Assembly: GCF_002863865.1 (NCBI RefSeq)
Contig: NZ_CP022684.1
Coordinates: 4,345,990-4,409,989, forward strand
From: Ketobacter alkanivorans
GTDB lineage: Bacteria > Pseudomonadota > Gammaproteobacteria > Pseudomonadales > Ketobacteraceae
Direction: 5' to 3'
Length of the DNA: 64,000 bases
The position numbers and the translations under genes were made by a program. Shown piece after piece: positions 17,141-25,297 of this stretch (position 1 is its first letter; each line of letters begins with the position of its first letter). The notes under the pieces are model-generated. The model was not told where the DNA came from. It did not search any database and saw only the letters and a list, made by a program, of their open reading frames with translations.

Positions 17141-18706
17141 ATGCGTGCGGAAGATCTTAATCGGCCAGATCAGTTTCCTCATCCCACCAGCACAATTCAT
17201 TGGCGTGAGACCCACATTTCCCTGGTTATCCTGACCGGTGAGTGGGTGTATAAAATCAAAAAACCGGTGAATTTTGGTTTTTTGGACTTTTCAACGGTGG
17301 AACTGCGTAAGCGCTATTGCGAGGAAGAAATCAGGCTTAATCGCCGCACTGCACCTGGATTATACATCTCAGTGGAGCCGCTGTATTGTGCGGATGGAGA
17401 TTATAATTTTTGTGGTAAGGGTGATGTCGTAGATTATGCAGTGAAAATGCGACAGTTCGATCCAGATGCCTTGTTGCAGAACTGTATGCCACAGGTATTG
17501 ATGGAAGATGACTTTTTTCAGGCGTTAGGGTATGCGCTGGCCGGGTTTCACGATGAGGCTGCAGTCTGCGGAGAGGGTTCTGAGTTTGGGAATGCTGAAT
17601 CGGTCCTGTTCCCTGTACAGGAGAATTTCGATCAGATAATTGACGGGGTTAGCGATGAAGTTGACATTAAACGCCTGAAAACAATAGAGGCTTGGAGCCT
17701 TGAGCAGTATAAGAATATTGCTGAGGTGTTTGATCAACGTAAGCGTGAGGGAAAAATAAGAGAGTGTCACGGTGATCTGCATTTAGCCAATATTGCGTTA
17801 GTCGATGGCAAGCCGCTTATGTTTGATTGCATAGAATTCAATGAGCGATTTCGCTGGATTGATGTGGCCAGCGATTTAGCTTTTCTAATAATGGATATGA
17901 CTGTCAAAGGCTATGGTTATCAGGCCAATGTGTTATTGAACAGCTATCTGGAATACAGCCTTGACTATGAGGCGCTGCAGGTTCTGAACTTTTACGTGGT
18001 GTATCGTGCCATGGTACGGGCGAAGGTGTCGGTTTTAACAATGAGGCAGGCGGCGGAAGCTGATCGGCTTCAGTTATTGACGCAATTCAGGGCCTACATG
18101 GATTATGCGTTAACCTGTATGGATTCACCTCATCGATATCTTGCCATTACCTGTGGGGTGTCGGGATCCGGAAAAAGCACGTTGGCTCGTAAAGTGGCCG
18201 CTCATAGTGGTGGAATACGTTTGCGGTCTGATGTGATCAGGAAGCATTTGGCGGGTTTAAAGCCACTTCAGTCTAGTAGATCCCATGATCCTGATTCTGA
18301 AAACGCCATATACTCGCGTAGTTATAGCATCAAGACATTTGAAACACTTGAGGCGTTATCACGGAAGGTGTTGAACTACGGTTATCCTACTTTGGTGGAT
18401 GCTACTTTTATAAAAAGTCATACAAGGGCACCATTCTTTCTATTGGCGAAAGAGGAGCATGTGCCTTTCTATGTTCTGTTTATGGATGTTCCGACTGAAG
18501 TGTTAAAACGGCGCATTTTGTTGAGGGAGCGAGAAGGGCGTGACGCATCAGAAGCGGGAGTGGCCGTTATGGAGCAGCAGTTGCTTCACTGCGATGGATT
18601 TTCTGCTGAGGAGGAGAGCTGCGTGATTCGCTGTGATGACAATGTGGATTCAGACTCTATAAGTGAGCTGGTTAAGTTTATGATTTCCAGCACGCCGTTA
18701 CCCTGA
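17141..18706 (+). CDS. Fusion of APH-like kinase fold and AAA/zeta-like ATP-binding domain
   Basis: 521 residues. The N-terminal half (about 20-330) has a phosphotransferase fold: WVYKIKKPVNFGFLDFST (ATP lysine region) and the catalytic ECHGDLHLANIAL followed by MFDCIEFNERFRWIDVASDLAF (described in part). The C-terminal half has a P-loop, CGVSGSGKSTLA near 342-353, followed by RLRSDVIRK and a lid-like RRILLREREGRDASEA, as in zeta-toxin/adenylylsulfate-kinase-like proteins. The natural substrate is not known. Resistance should not be assumed. ATG 17141 is chosen for its AAGGA at good spacing; ATG 17111 is in frame upstream. The gene precedes hypA by 44 bp on the same strand. Confidence 0.82.
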   Translation: MRAEDLNRPDQFPHPTSTIHWRETHISLVILTGEWVYKIKKPVNFGFLDFSTVELRKRYCEEEIRLNRRTAPGLYISVEPLYCADGDYNFCGKGDVVDYAVKMRQFDPDALLQNCMPQVLMEDDFFQALGYALAGFHDEAAVCGEGSEFGNAESVLFPVQENFDQIIDGVSDEVDIKRLKTIEAWSLEQYKNIAEVFDQRKREGKIRECHGDLHLANIALVDGKPLMFDCIEFNERFRWIDVASDLAFLIMDMTVKGYGYQANVLLNSYLEYSLDYEALQVLNFYVVYRAMVRAKVSVLTMRQAAEADRLQLLTQFRAYMDYALTCMDSPHRYLAITCGVSGSGKSTLARKVAAHSGGIRLRSDVIRKHLAGLKPLQSSRSHDPDSENAIYSRSYSIKTFETLEALSRKVLNYGYPTLVDATFIKSHTRAPFFLLAKEEHVPFYVLFMDVPTEVLKRRILLREREGRDASEAGVAVMEQQLLHCDGFSAEEESCVIRCDDNVDSDSISELVKFMISSTPLP

Positions 18707-18750
18707 GTATGTTGGTTTTTGATTGATTCTTCTGGTTGAGTTGTCTGAGT

Positions 18751-19092
18751 ATGCATGAAATGTCTCTTTGTGAATCAATTTTGCAGATTGTTGAGGAAGA
18801 ATCCATTCGGCAATCGTTCCGTAAGGTGTCTGAAGTGCATTTGGCTATTGGCGCCTTGGCAGGGGTGGAATTGGAGGCATTGAAGTTCAGTTTTGATGTG
18901 GTGGTTCAGCATAGTCTCGCCGCTGGGGCGGTGCTGCATATTGAAATTGTACCAGCTATCGGGCATTGCCCTGTCTGTGGTCAGAAGGTTGTAATGGAAT
19001 CTCGATATGATGCTTGCAGTCGATGTGGAGAGTATGGGCTGCAGCTTGAGTCAGGCAATGATATGAGAATCACTCATCTGGAGGTGCAGTGA
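18751..19092 (+). CDS. hypA: Hydrogenase nickel incorporation protein HypA
   Basis: 113 residues. HypA delivers nickel with HypB to the [NiFe] hydrogenase large subunit. The start is fixed by the required N-terminal Met-His-Glu (MHEMSLCESI), in which His2 binds nickel. An in-frame ATG five codons upstream is therefore rejected. The zinc site is C-x2-C and C-x2-C (CPVCGQ and CSRCGEYG) near residues 73-94. First gene of the hypABFCDE run. Its stop overlaps the hypB start (TGATG). Confidence 0.95.
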   Translation: MHEMSLCESILQIVEEESIRQSFRKVSEVHLAIGALAGVELEALKFSFDVVVQHSLAAGAVLHIEIVPAIGHCPVCGQKVVMESRYDACSRCGEYGLQLESGNDMRITHLEVQ

Positions 19093-19853
19093 TGTGCAAA
19101 GTGTGTGGATGTAGCGAAGGAAATAGTCGGGTTTCAGGTTTGGCATTGCAGCCGGTTAGAACCCACGCGGCTGGGCTCAGCCCGTCTAGAATGGTTTCTA
19201 TTGAGCAAGATATTCTTAGTAAAAATGACTCGTACGCTAAAGAAAATCGTGACCGACTGGCAAGGGATAAAGTGTTTGCGGTGAATCTGATGTCTGGCCC
19301 TGGTGCGGGTAAGACCAGTTTGCTGGTAAAAACTTTATCTGATTTGCAGGGTAGCATTCCTATGTGTGTGATCGAAGGTGATCAGGAAACATCAAATGAT
19401 GCAGATCGGATTCGCGCTACAGGTGCTTCTGCCATACAGATTAATACCGGTAAGGGGTGCCACCTAGATGCACACATGGTTGGGCATGCTTTGGATAAGC
19501 TTAATGTTGCGTTAGGTTCCACGCTATTTATTGAAAATGTCGGTAACTTGGTGTGCCCGTCGGGCTTTGATTTGGGGGAGCGGCAGCGGGTTGCCATTCT
19601 TTCTGTCACAGAGGGTGATGATAAACCGCTTAAATATCCGGATATGTTTGCCTTCGCCAATGTTTTGCTGCTGAGTAAAATCGACTTGCTTCCCTATGTG
19701 GATTTCAATATGGATCAGTGTATAGAGTATGCACGACGCATTAATCCTTCTATATCGGTCATACCCGTATCTGTAAAATCCGGTGAAGGCATGGAGCAAT
19801 GGTATGGCTGGCTGCGATCACATAACAATGATGCAACAAGTACCGTTGTCTGA
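19092..19853 (+). CDS. hypB: Hydrogenase nickel incorporation GTPase HypB
   Basis: 253 residues. The N-terminal CxxCGC nickel site (MCKVCGC) is present, but the His-rich stretch that many HypB proteins use for nickel storage is missing. The SIMIBI GTPase domain has the P-loop GPGAGKTSLL near 77, VIEGDQETSNDADRI, the metal-site CHLD, ENVGNLVCP and the base-recognition LLSKIDLL. The start overlaps the hypA stop by one base. The 3' end overlaps the probable 5' end of hypF. Confidence 0.95.
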   Translation: MCKVCGCSEGNSRVSGLALQPVRTHAAGLSPSRMVSIEQDILSKNDSYAKENRDRLARDKVFAVNLMSGPGAGKTSLLVKTLSDLQGSIPMCVIEGDQETSNDADRIRATGASAIQINTGKGCHLDAHMVGHALDKLNVALGSTLFIENVGNLVCPSGFDLGERQRVAILSVTEGDDKPLKYPDMFAFANVLLLSKIDLLPYVDFNMDQCIEYARRINPSISVIPVSVKSGEGMEQWYGWLRSHNNDATSTVV

Positions 19854-22236
19854 CGGCAAAGCCCTTAATACTGTTACCATTTGCGTGAAAGGAGTGGTGC
19901 AGGGCGTGGGTTTTCGCCCTTGGGTTGTGGGTCTTGCTGAAAGTATGGGTGTTTCTGGCCGTGTGTATAACCATCAAGGTGCAGTGATAATCGAGTGTCG
20001 TGGTGATACTTCATCACTTAGTGATCTAATTGAACATATACAGAATCGTCCTCCTGCCAGAGCGCATGTGACGTCTGTGGATGTACGGGAAGGGCTTGAT
20101 TTAGCTATTTCTAGCGGCTTTTCTATCGATCAAAGCATTACGAAGAAATGTGTGTCACTGCCTGAGGGGTTGCTGCCCATCACGTTGGATTTTGCCCCTT
20201 GCGATCTGTGTTTGCGTGAGTTGCTTGACCCGGATGATCGGCGTTATCGCTATCCGTTTATAAGCTGCGCTGATTGTGGCCCGCGTTACAGCATCATGCA
20301 AAGCGCGCCATTCGATCGTGAACGCACCAGTATGTCTCGGTTTGTTCTTTGTCATGCCTGTGCGGAAGAATATGGTGATCCACGTGATCGGCGATTCCAC
20401 GCGCAAACGATTTCATGTCACCAGTGTGGGCCAAAATTACGGTATATAAATGGTCGTGGTACAAGGATAGACGGCGATCCTATTGGGTTGGCAAATGCAG
20501 CATTAAAGCGAGGCGAGATCGTCGCGCTGAAAGGTGTTGGTGGGTTTCAGTTGGTTGTGGATGCTAGTAATGGTTCTGCGCTGGATCGGTTGAGGAAGCG
20601 TAAGAATAGGCCGCACAAGCCCTTTGCGCTAATGGTGCGTAACGTTGAATTAGCGAAACAGATAGGGCAACTCTCACGCGAGGATTTAAATGCTCTAACC
20701 TCAGTGACGGCGCCGATTGTACTGATAAGAGCACGTGATAGCGGTAAGATGTTGCCTGATGCTATAGCGCCTGGGCTAAGGCGAATCGGAGTCATGCTTC
20801 CCAGTTCTACCTTGCATTGCCTGTTGCTTGGGGAGTGGGAGACGCCATTGGTTGTGACCTCAGGAAATGTCAGCGGCGCTCCCTTATGTGTTGACAACAA
20901 TGCAGCACTTGTAGAGCTGGCATCGATTGCAGATGGCTTCCTGCTTTATGATCGTGATATTGAGCACCGCCTGGATGACAGCGTGGTTCAATGTGTCAAC
21001 GGTGATGTTGTGCCGTTGCGTTTGGGGCGAGGATACGCCCCCGGGTATTTTTCTCTACCGCCAGGTTTTGAGAAGGCGCCGTCGGTGTTGGCGATGGGGG
21101 CCGATCTTAAGAATTCTGTATGCCTGTTGGATAAGTCAGGCGTAGTACTGTCACCTTATAATGGTGACTTTTCCGATGCGCGAGTAATTGAGTCTGGAAG
21201 CACACGCGCGGATGAATTGTTGAACCACTATGATCACCATCCCTCTGTTGTTACGGTTGATGCCCACCCCAACTATTTCTCAACGGCTGAAGGGTTCAAG
21301 CGAGGGGAAGTATTAGGTGTGGAGGTATGGCCGGTTCAGCATCATCATGCCCACCTTGCTGCTTGCCTTGCCGACAATGGTTGGCCAAGAAGTGGTGGAG
21401 CTGTTTTAGGGGTGGTGTTAGATGGTATGGGGTATGGTCCACCTAATGATTCTACCGACTACAATGCTGTTTGGGGCGGGGAGCTACTGCTGGGAGGGTA
21501 TGAGCAATGCCGACGGGTAACCCGCTTTAAGCCAGTGCCACTGCCTGGAGGTGATATGGCAGCAAAGCAACCGTGGCGAAACGCACTTGCACACCTTCAT
21601 GCTGCAATTGGCTGGACTAATGTTCAGGCGGATTACGGCAGAGTTTCAGCCATTCAACGGTTGTCCCTGTTTCCGGTTGACGCTGTATTATCAATGATGG
21701 AGGCCAAGATTAACTCTCCGTTGAGCTCTTCATGCGGTCGTTTGTTTGATGCGGTGGCCTTTCTGTTGGGTGCAGGTTCAGATGAACAGATGAGTTATGA
21801 AGGGCAAGGTGCCATGTATGTTCAAAGCCTCGCCGAAGGATATATAGGTGATGAGTTGAGCGGATACTCGTTTGATATAGACAATCACTCGGATCTTAGA
21901 GAGGTTGTGTTTACCAATTTTTGGCAGGAATTATTGTGCGATTTGCGAGCGAGTATTAAGCCAGAGATTATGGCCCATAAATTTCACCTTGGTCTGGTGG
22001 AAGTGCTTGAGCAGAGCGTTAGGCAGGCTGGGGATGAGTACGATTTTAATGCTGTAGTATTGAGTGGTGGTGTGTTTCAGAATGTATTGATCACACATGA
22101 GTTGATCAGGCGTTTAGATAAAGGTGGCTATAACGTGTTGACGCATAAAAATGTACCACCTAACGATAGCGGGATAGCTTTTGGTCAAGCGATGATTGCT
22201 GCAGCGAGGTGGATTGGCATGAAGGAGAGCGCCTGA
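19828..22236 (+). CDS. hypF: Carbamoyltransferase HypF
   Basis: About 802 residues. HypF turns carbamoyl phosphate into the carbamoyl-adenylate that yields the CN ligands of the active site. Domains in order: acylphosphatase (VKGVVQGVGFRPW), two HypF zinc fingers (CDLC...CADC and CHAC...CHQC), YrdC-like nucleotide-binding domain (ALKGVGGFQLVVDA) and a Kae1-like domain (QHHHAHLAACLADNG, metal-binding His). Possible starts are GTG 19783, ATG 19804, ATG 19828 and ATG 19831, all within hypB. 19828 best fits where family members begin, but no clear ribosome site separates them. Confidence 0.93.
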   Translation: MMQQVPLSDGKALNTVTICVKGVVQGVGFRPWVVGLAESMGVSGRVYNHQGAVIIECRGDTSSLSDLIEHIQNRPPARAHVTSVDVREGLDLAISSGFSIDQSITKKCVSLPEGLLPITLDFAPCDLCLRELLDPDDRRYRYPFISCADCGPRYSIMQSAPFDRERTSMSRFVLCHACAEEYGDPRDRRFHAQTISCHQCGPKLRYINGRGTRIDGDPIGLANAALKRGEIVALKGVGGFQLVVDASNGSALDRLRKRKNRPHKPFALMVRNVELAKQIGQLSREDLNALTSVTAPIVLIRARDSGKMLPDAIAPGLRRIGVMLPSSTLHCLLLGEWETPLVVTSGNVSGAPLCVDNNAALVELASIADGFLLYDRDIEHRLDDSVVQCVNGDVVPLRLGRGYAPGYFSLPPGFEKAPSVLAMGADLKNSVCLLDKSGVVLSPYNGDFSDARVIESGSTRADELLNHYDHHPSVVTVDAHPNYFSTAEGFKRGEVLGVEVWPVQHHHAHLAACLADNGWPRSGGAVLGVVLDGMGYGPPNDSTDYNAVWGGELLLGGYEQCRRVTRFKPVPLPGGDMAAKQPWRNALAHLHAAIGWTNVQADYGRVSAIQRLSLFPVDAVLSMMEAKINSPLSSSCGRLFDAVAFLLGAGSDEQMSYEGQGAMYVQSLAEGYIGDELSGYSFDIDNHSDLREVVFTNFWQELLCDLRASIKPEIMAHKFHLGLVEVLEQSVRQAGDEYDFNAVVLSGGVFQNVLITHELIRRLDKGGYNVLTHKNVPPNDSGIAFGQAMIAAARWIGMKESA

Positions 22237-22493
22237 TGTGTTTGGGAGTGCCTGGGCAAATTGTTTCGATTTCTGATCATAAAAGCCACCTTGCGGTAGT
22301 TGATATTTCTGGTGTTAAGCGAGAAGTAAATGTCAGTTGTGTCATCGGCGAAAGGGAACCTATCATGGAATTGATTGGCGTTTGGGTGTTGGTCCATGTC
22401 GGATTTGCGATGAGTCGATTGGATGAGAATGAAGCCAGGCGCACTTTAGCGCTTCTGTCTGATTTGGGTGAATTTCAGGAGAGCCTGTCATGA
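22236..22493 (+). CDS. hypC: Hydrogenase assembly chaperone HypC
   Basis: 85 residues. The mature protein must begin Met-Cys (MCLGVPGQIV), because Cys2 carries the iron complex between HypD and the large subunit. This fixes the start at 22236, overlapping the hypF stop as TGATG with AAGGAG upstream. It ends in an ATGA overlap with hypD. The length is typical. Confidence 0.95.
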   Translation: MCLGVPGQIVSISDHKSHLAVVDISGVKREVNVSCVIGEREPIMELIGVWVLVHVGFAMSRLDENEARRTLALLSDLGEFQESLS

Positions 22494-23590
22494 AATACAT
22501 TGACGAGTTTCGTGATCCTGATCAAGCCAGAATTCTATTGCAACGTATTACGAAGCTCGCTGATCAGGTTGCATCCCTACGGAGCACTCCCTTGCAAATA
22601 ATGGAGTTCTGTGGCGGACATACACATACGGTCTTTCGTTATGGAATCGAGCAGGTTATACCAAAAAGCATTGAGCTGGTGCACGGCCCGGGATGCCCGG
22701 TGTGTGTGTTGCCAAGAGAGGCGGTAGATCACTGTGTTGCGATAGCAGAAAGGCCGGACGTGATCATGACAACCTTTGGTGACGCTATGAGGGTTCCCGG
22801 CTCTAGAAAAAATTTGTTGCAAGCAAAAGCGGAAGGGGCTGATGTGCGCATGGTGTATTCGCCGCTGGATGCACTGTCAATCGCTCGTAATTCACCTGAT
22901 AAAGAGGTGGTGTTTTTTGCGCTGGGGTTTGAAACGACCATGCCAAGTACGGCGCTCACACTGCAGCAGGCATATGGCGAGCGGTTGCAGAATTTTTCCG
23001 TGCTATGTCATCACGTGACGACACCTCCTGTATTAACCGAAATTCTGCAGGATAATCAATTGCAGCTAGACGGCTTTATTGCACCCGGGCATGTAGCTAT
23101 GATTATCGGAGAACAACCTTTCCAGTTTGTGGCATGCGATTATGGTAAGCCTTTGGTCATCAGTGGGTTCGAGCCTGTTGATGTTTTGCAGGCAATGCTT
23201 ATGCTCCTAACCCAAATTCACCAAGGGCGATCTCAAGTAGAGAACCAGTATCTTCGGGTAGTTCGCCAAAGTGGCAATGCGTCGGCTCAGTTGGCTTTAT
23301 GTGAAGTGTTCGAAATAGGGGAGAAAGTGACTATTCGAGATCGCTATGCTCCTTTTGATGCAATGGTGAGGTTTGCTGGTCATTGCCAGTCTGATGCGCT
23401 TCCTGAATCGATATCAGAACCGTCATATTGTGCTGAGGTCTTGAAAGGGCGCATACGGCCTTTGCAATGCCCACTTTTTGGGAAGCATTGTTCTCCAAGC
23501 GATCCTCAGGGTGCACTTATGGTGTCGTCTGAAGGTGCTTGTGCCGCTTATTATCAGTATGGGAAAGCAGAGGCAATGGCTGAAATATGA
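22490..23590 (+). CDS. hypD: Hydrogenase maturation protein HypD
   Basis: 366 residues. HypD is the [4Fe-4S] scaffold on which Fe(CN)2CO is built with HypC. Key motifs are present: MEFCGGHTHTVFRYG near 40 (catalytic Cys), HGPGCPVCVLP near 65-75 (CPVC), FFALGFETTMPST, and the C-terminal cluster cysteines in CAEVLKGRIRPLQCPLFGKHC (described in part). The start is ATG 22490, with AGGAG upstream and ATGA overlap with hypC. It overlaps hypE the same way. Confidence 0.95.
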   Translation: MKYIDEFRDPDQARILLQRITKLADQVASLRSTPLQIMEFCGGHTHTVFRYGIEQVIPKSIELVHGPGCPVCVLPREAVDHCVAIAERPDVIMTTFGDAMRVPGSRKNLLQAKAEGADVRMVYSPLDALSIARNSPDKEVVFFALGFETTMPSTALTLQQAYGERLQNFSVLCHHVTTPPVLTEILQDNQLQLDGFIAPGHVAMIIGEQPFQFVACDYGKPLVISGFEPVDVLQAMLMLLTQIHQGRSQVENQYLRVVRQSGNASAQLALCEVFEIGEKVTIRDRYAPFDAMVRFAGHCQSDALPESISEPSYCAEVLKGRIRPLQCPLFGKHCSPSDPQGALMVSSEGACAAYYQYGKAEAMAEI

Positions 23591-24609
23591 AGGAGATTAT
23601 TACTCTTGCCCATGGTGCTGGTGGTAAGGCAATGGAGAGTTTGATTCAGCAAGTTTTCGTGCCTGCCTTTCACGGCGTAGAGCACGCGGTATTGGAAGAT
23701 CAGGCAAGAATACCGATGCGGTTGTTGGCGGAGCATGGTGACCGATTGGCATTTACCACCGACAGCTATGTGGTTGACCCTATTTTCTTTCCTGGTGGTG
23801 ATATAGGTATGCTTGCTGTAAACGGTACGATTAATGATCTTGCAGTTGGCGGTGCGATGCCTCTTTATATGAGTTGTGCCATGGTTTTGGAAGAAGGCCT
23901 GCCGATAGAGATATTGCAACGTGTTGTCAACTCAATGGTTGAGGCCGCTAATGCTGCACAGGTCAGTATCGTAACCGGCGATACAAAAGTGGTTCCCCGA
24001 GGTCAGTGTGACAAACTCTATATTAACACAACTGGAATTGGCGTTATTAATTCAGGCGTTCAGATCAGCTCGCAGCGAGCATGCAAAGGGGACGTGATCA
24101 TTGTAAACGGCTCCGTCGGTGATCACGGTGCTGCAATAGTCAGCGCCAGAACAGATCTGAAGCTTGAGGCATCAATACAGTCTGACACGCAATCGTTGTC
24201 TGAGTTGGTGCAGATCATGTTGCGGGTTTGCCCTGATATTCATTGTATGCGAGATGCAACGAGAGGTGGGGTGGCTGCGGTTCTGAATGAGTTGGCCGAT
24301 GCCAGTCGGTGCACGATGTATGTTGATGAGAAATCTATACCCGTTAGCCCGGATGTAAGAGGCGTGTGTGAGATACTTGGCTTTGATCCGCTGTATTTAG
24401 CCAATGAGGGAAAGCTAATTGCAATCGTGCCTGAGTCAGCTGCCGAATTGGTTCTTTGTGCGATGCGACAGCATCCATCAGGTGCAGGGAGCGTTGTTAT
24501 CGGGCAGGTTGTTGATCAGCAAGGAAGTGCTGTTGTTATGGAAACCCAATTTGGCGCCAAGCGTGTAATAAATCGTCTGGTGGGTGAGCAGTTGCCCAGG
24601 ATTTGTTAG
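23587..24609 (+). CDS. hypE: Hydrogenase expression/formation protein HypE
   Basis: 340 residues. An AIR-synthetase-fold dehydratase that converts the C-terminal thiocarboxamide to thiocyanate for CN ligand synthesis. It has the N-terminal HGAGGKAMESLI, FTTDSYVVDPIFFPGGDIG (described in part), VTGDTKVV and MRDATRGGVAAVLNELA. It ends in the obligatory PRIC with C-terminal Cys340. Last gene of the hyp operon. No clear terminator follows within 24610-24650. Confidence 0.95.
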   Translation: MKEIITLAHGAGGKAMESLIQQVFVPAFHGVEHAVLEDQARIPMRLLAEHGDRLAFTTDSYVVDPIFFPGGDIGMLAVNGTINDLAVGGAMPLYMSCAMVLEEGLPIEILQRVVNSMVEAANAAQVSIVTGDTKVVPRGQCDKLYINTTGIGVINSGVQISSQRACKGDVIIVNGSVGDHGAAIVSARTDLKLEASIQSDTQSLSELVQIMLRVCPDIHCMRDATRGGVAAVLNELADASRCTMYVDEKSIPVSPDVRGVCEILGFDPLYLANEGKLIAIVPESAAELVLCAMRQHPSGAGSVVIGQVVDQQGSAVVMETQFGAKRVINRLVGEQLPRIC

Positions 24610-24650
24610 GGGTGTGAGATATTTGAACTTTGCTGATAGGTTTGCGTGCT

Positions 24651-24773
24651 TCAAGCGTTGTGGCTCATTGTTGGCCTTTCTGGATTGCAGTGTTTGAAGT
24701 CGATAATAACTTTCTGACCAATACGATCATAGCCAATAATTTGTGTGCAAGGGGGAATGCTATAGCGTGCCAT
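24651..24773 (-). pseudogene. Scar of a vgrG OB-fold (40-codon open remnant)
   Basis: On the minus strand an open stretch from ATG 24773 to TGA 24651 encodes YDRIGQKVIIDFKHCNPERP. This matches the VgrG gp5/OB-fold segment of the intact gene (LPRIGQEVIIDFEHGDPDRP, residues 428-447). The match is short and overlaps the end of the immunity gene in another frame, so it is read as a decayed fragment of a further vgrG copy, not as a working gene. The remaining bases between hypE and this element hold nothing recognisable. Confidence 0.55.
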
Positions 24774-25275
24774 TTTTTATTTTTTCTGCGGTGATTTTGA
24801 GTAAATCGAAAAAGCCGTGTTCGAAAAGGAAGGAGTCGGTGAAGTTCAGATATTTTCCCATTCGTTCTCCTGGTTCGGGCCGGGAAATCGTTTTAATGGT
24901 GTAGCCTGCCTCTCGATTCTCTCCACTACCTAGTGACATGGCACGGGAAATTCCGAGTTCTTCTCCATCTACTACTTCTTCATAGTGACGTACATCAGCT
25001 GGCAATCCACCTTCATGGGAAAGTTTAAAGAACTTATTTTCCAGAGTGTTGACAATCCAAGGGATGCCGGATTTAGGCATTTCCAGTTGGTAGGTGAGCC
25101 ATTCGGATTCTCCAGTTTCACCGTCCGTAAACCAATTACACACTGCAATAAGTGCGTAATCTTCAATTATCAGTAAATAAATTGTACGTTGAGGTTTTCG
25201 GTTGTCGACAAGGCTACCCACTACATAGGGGTTCTGCTGGATGGTAAGTGGGTCGATATCGGAAAAGTTTTTCAT
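24760..25275 (-). CDS. Predicted immunity protein of toxin cassette 3
   Basis: 171 residues, cytosolic (no signal or TM). It shares a layout with the proteins at 27323-27841 and 30163-30699: a variable N-terminal half, PW(I/L)V/IxTxENKFxK, an EGGLxxDV turn, a V(D/E)GEEL motif, and a C-terminal LFxxGFxDLLK-type end. It starts 22 bp after the stop of the toxin gene at 25298. Being encoded right behind a toxin with its own homologues behind homologous toxins is the basis for the immunity call. The family was not identified by name. Confidence 0.65.
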   Translation of the reverse strand: MKNFSDIDPLTIQQNPYVVGSLVDNRKPQRTIYLLIIEDYALIAVCNWFTDGETGESEWLTYQLEMPKSGIPWIVNTLENKFFKLSHEGGLPADVRHYEEVVDGEELGISRAMSLGSGENREAGYTIKTISRPEPGERMGKYLNFTDSFLFEHGFFDLLKITAEKIKNGTL

Positions 25276-25297
25276 GTGTGAATCCAGATAAGTTCAT

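Noticed and set aside
17141..18706. Aminoglycoside resistance gene
   Set aside because: The APH-like fold is fused to an ATP-binding domain and is common in non-resistant bacteria; nothing shows an aminoglycoside substrate.
21109..21120. Single CTTAAG inside hypF as another regulator site
   Set aside because: It is a lone hexamer within a coding region without a phased partner.
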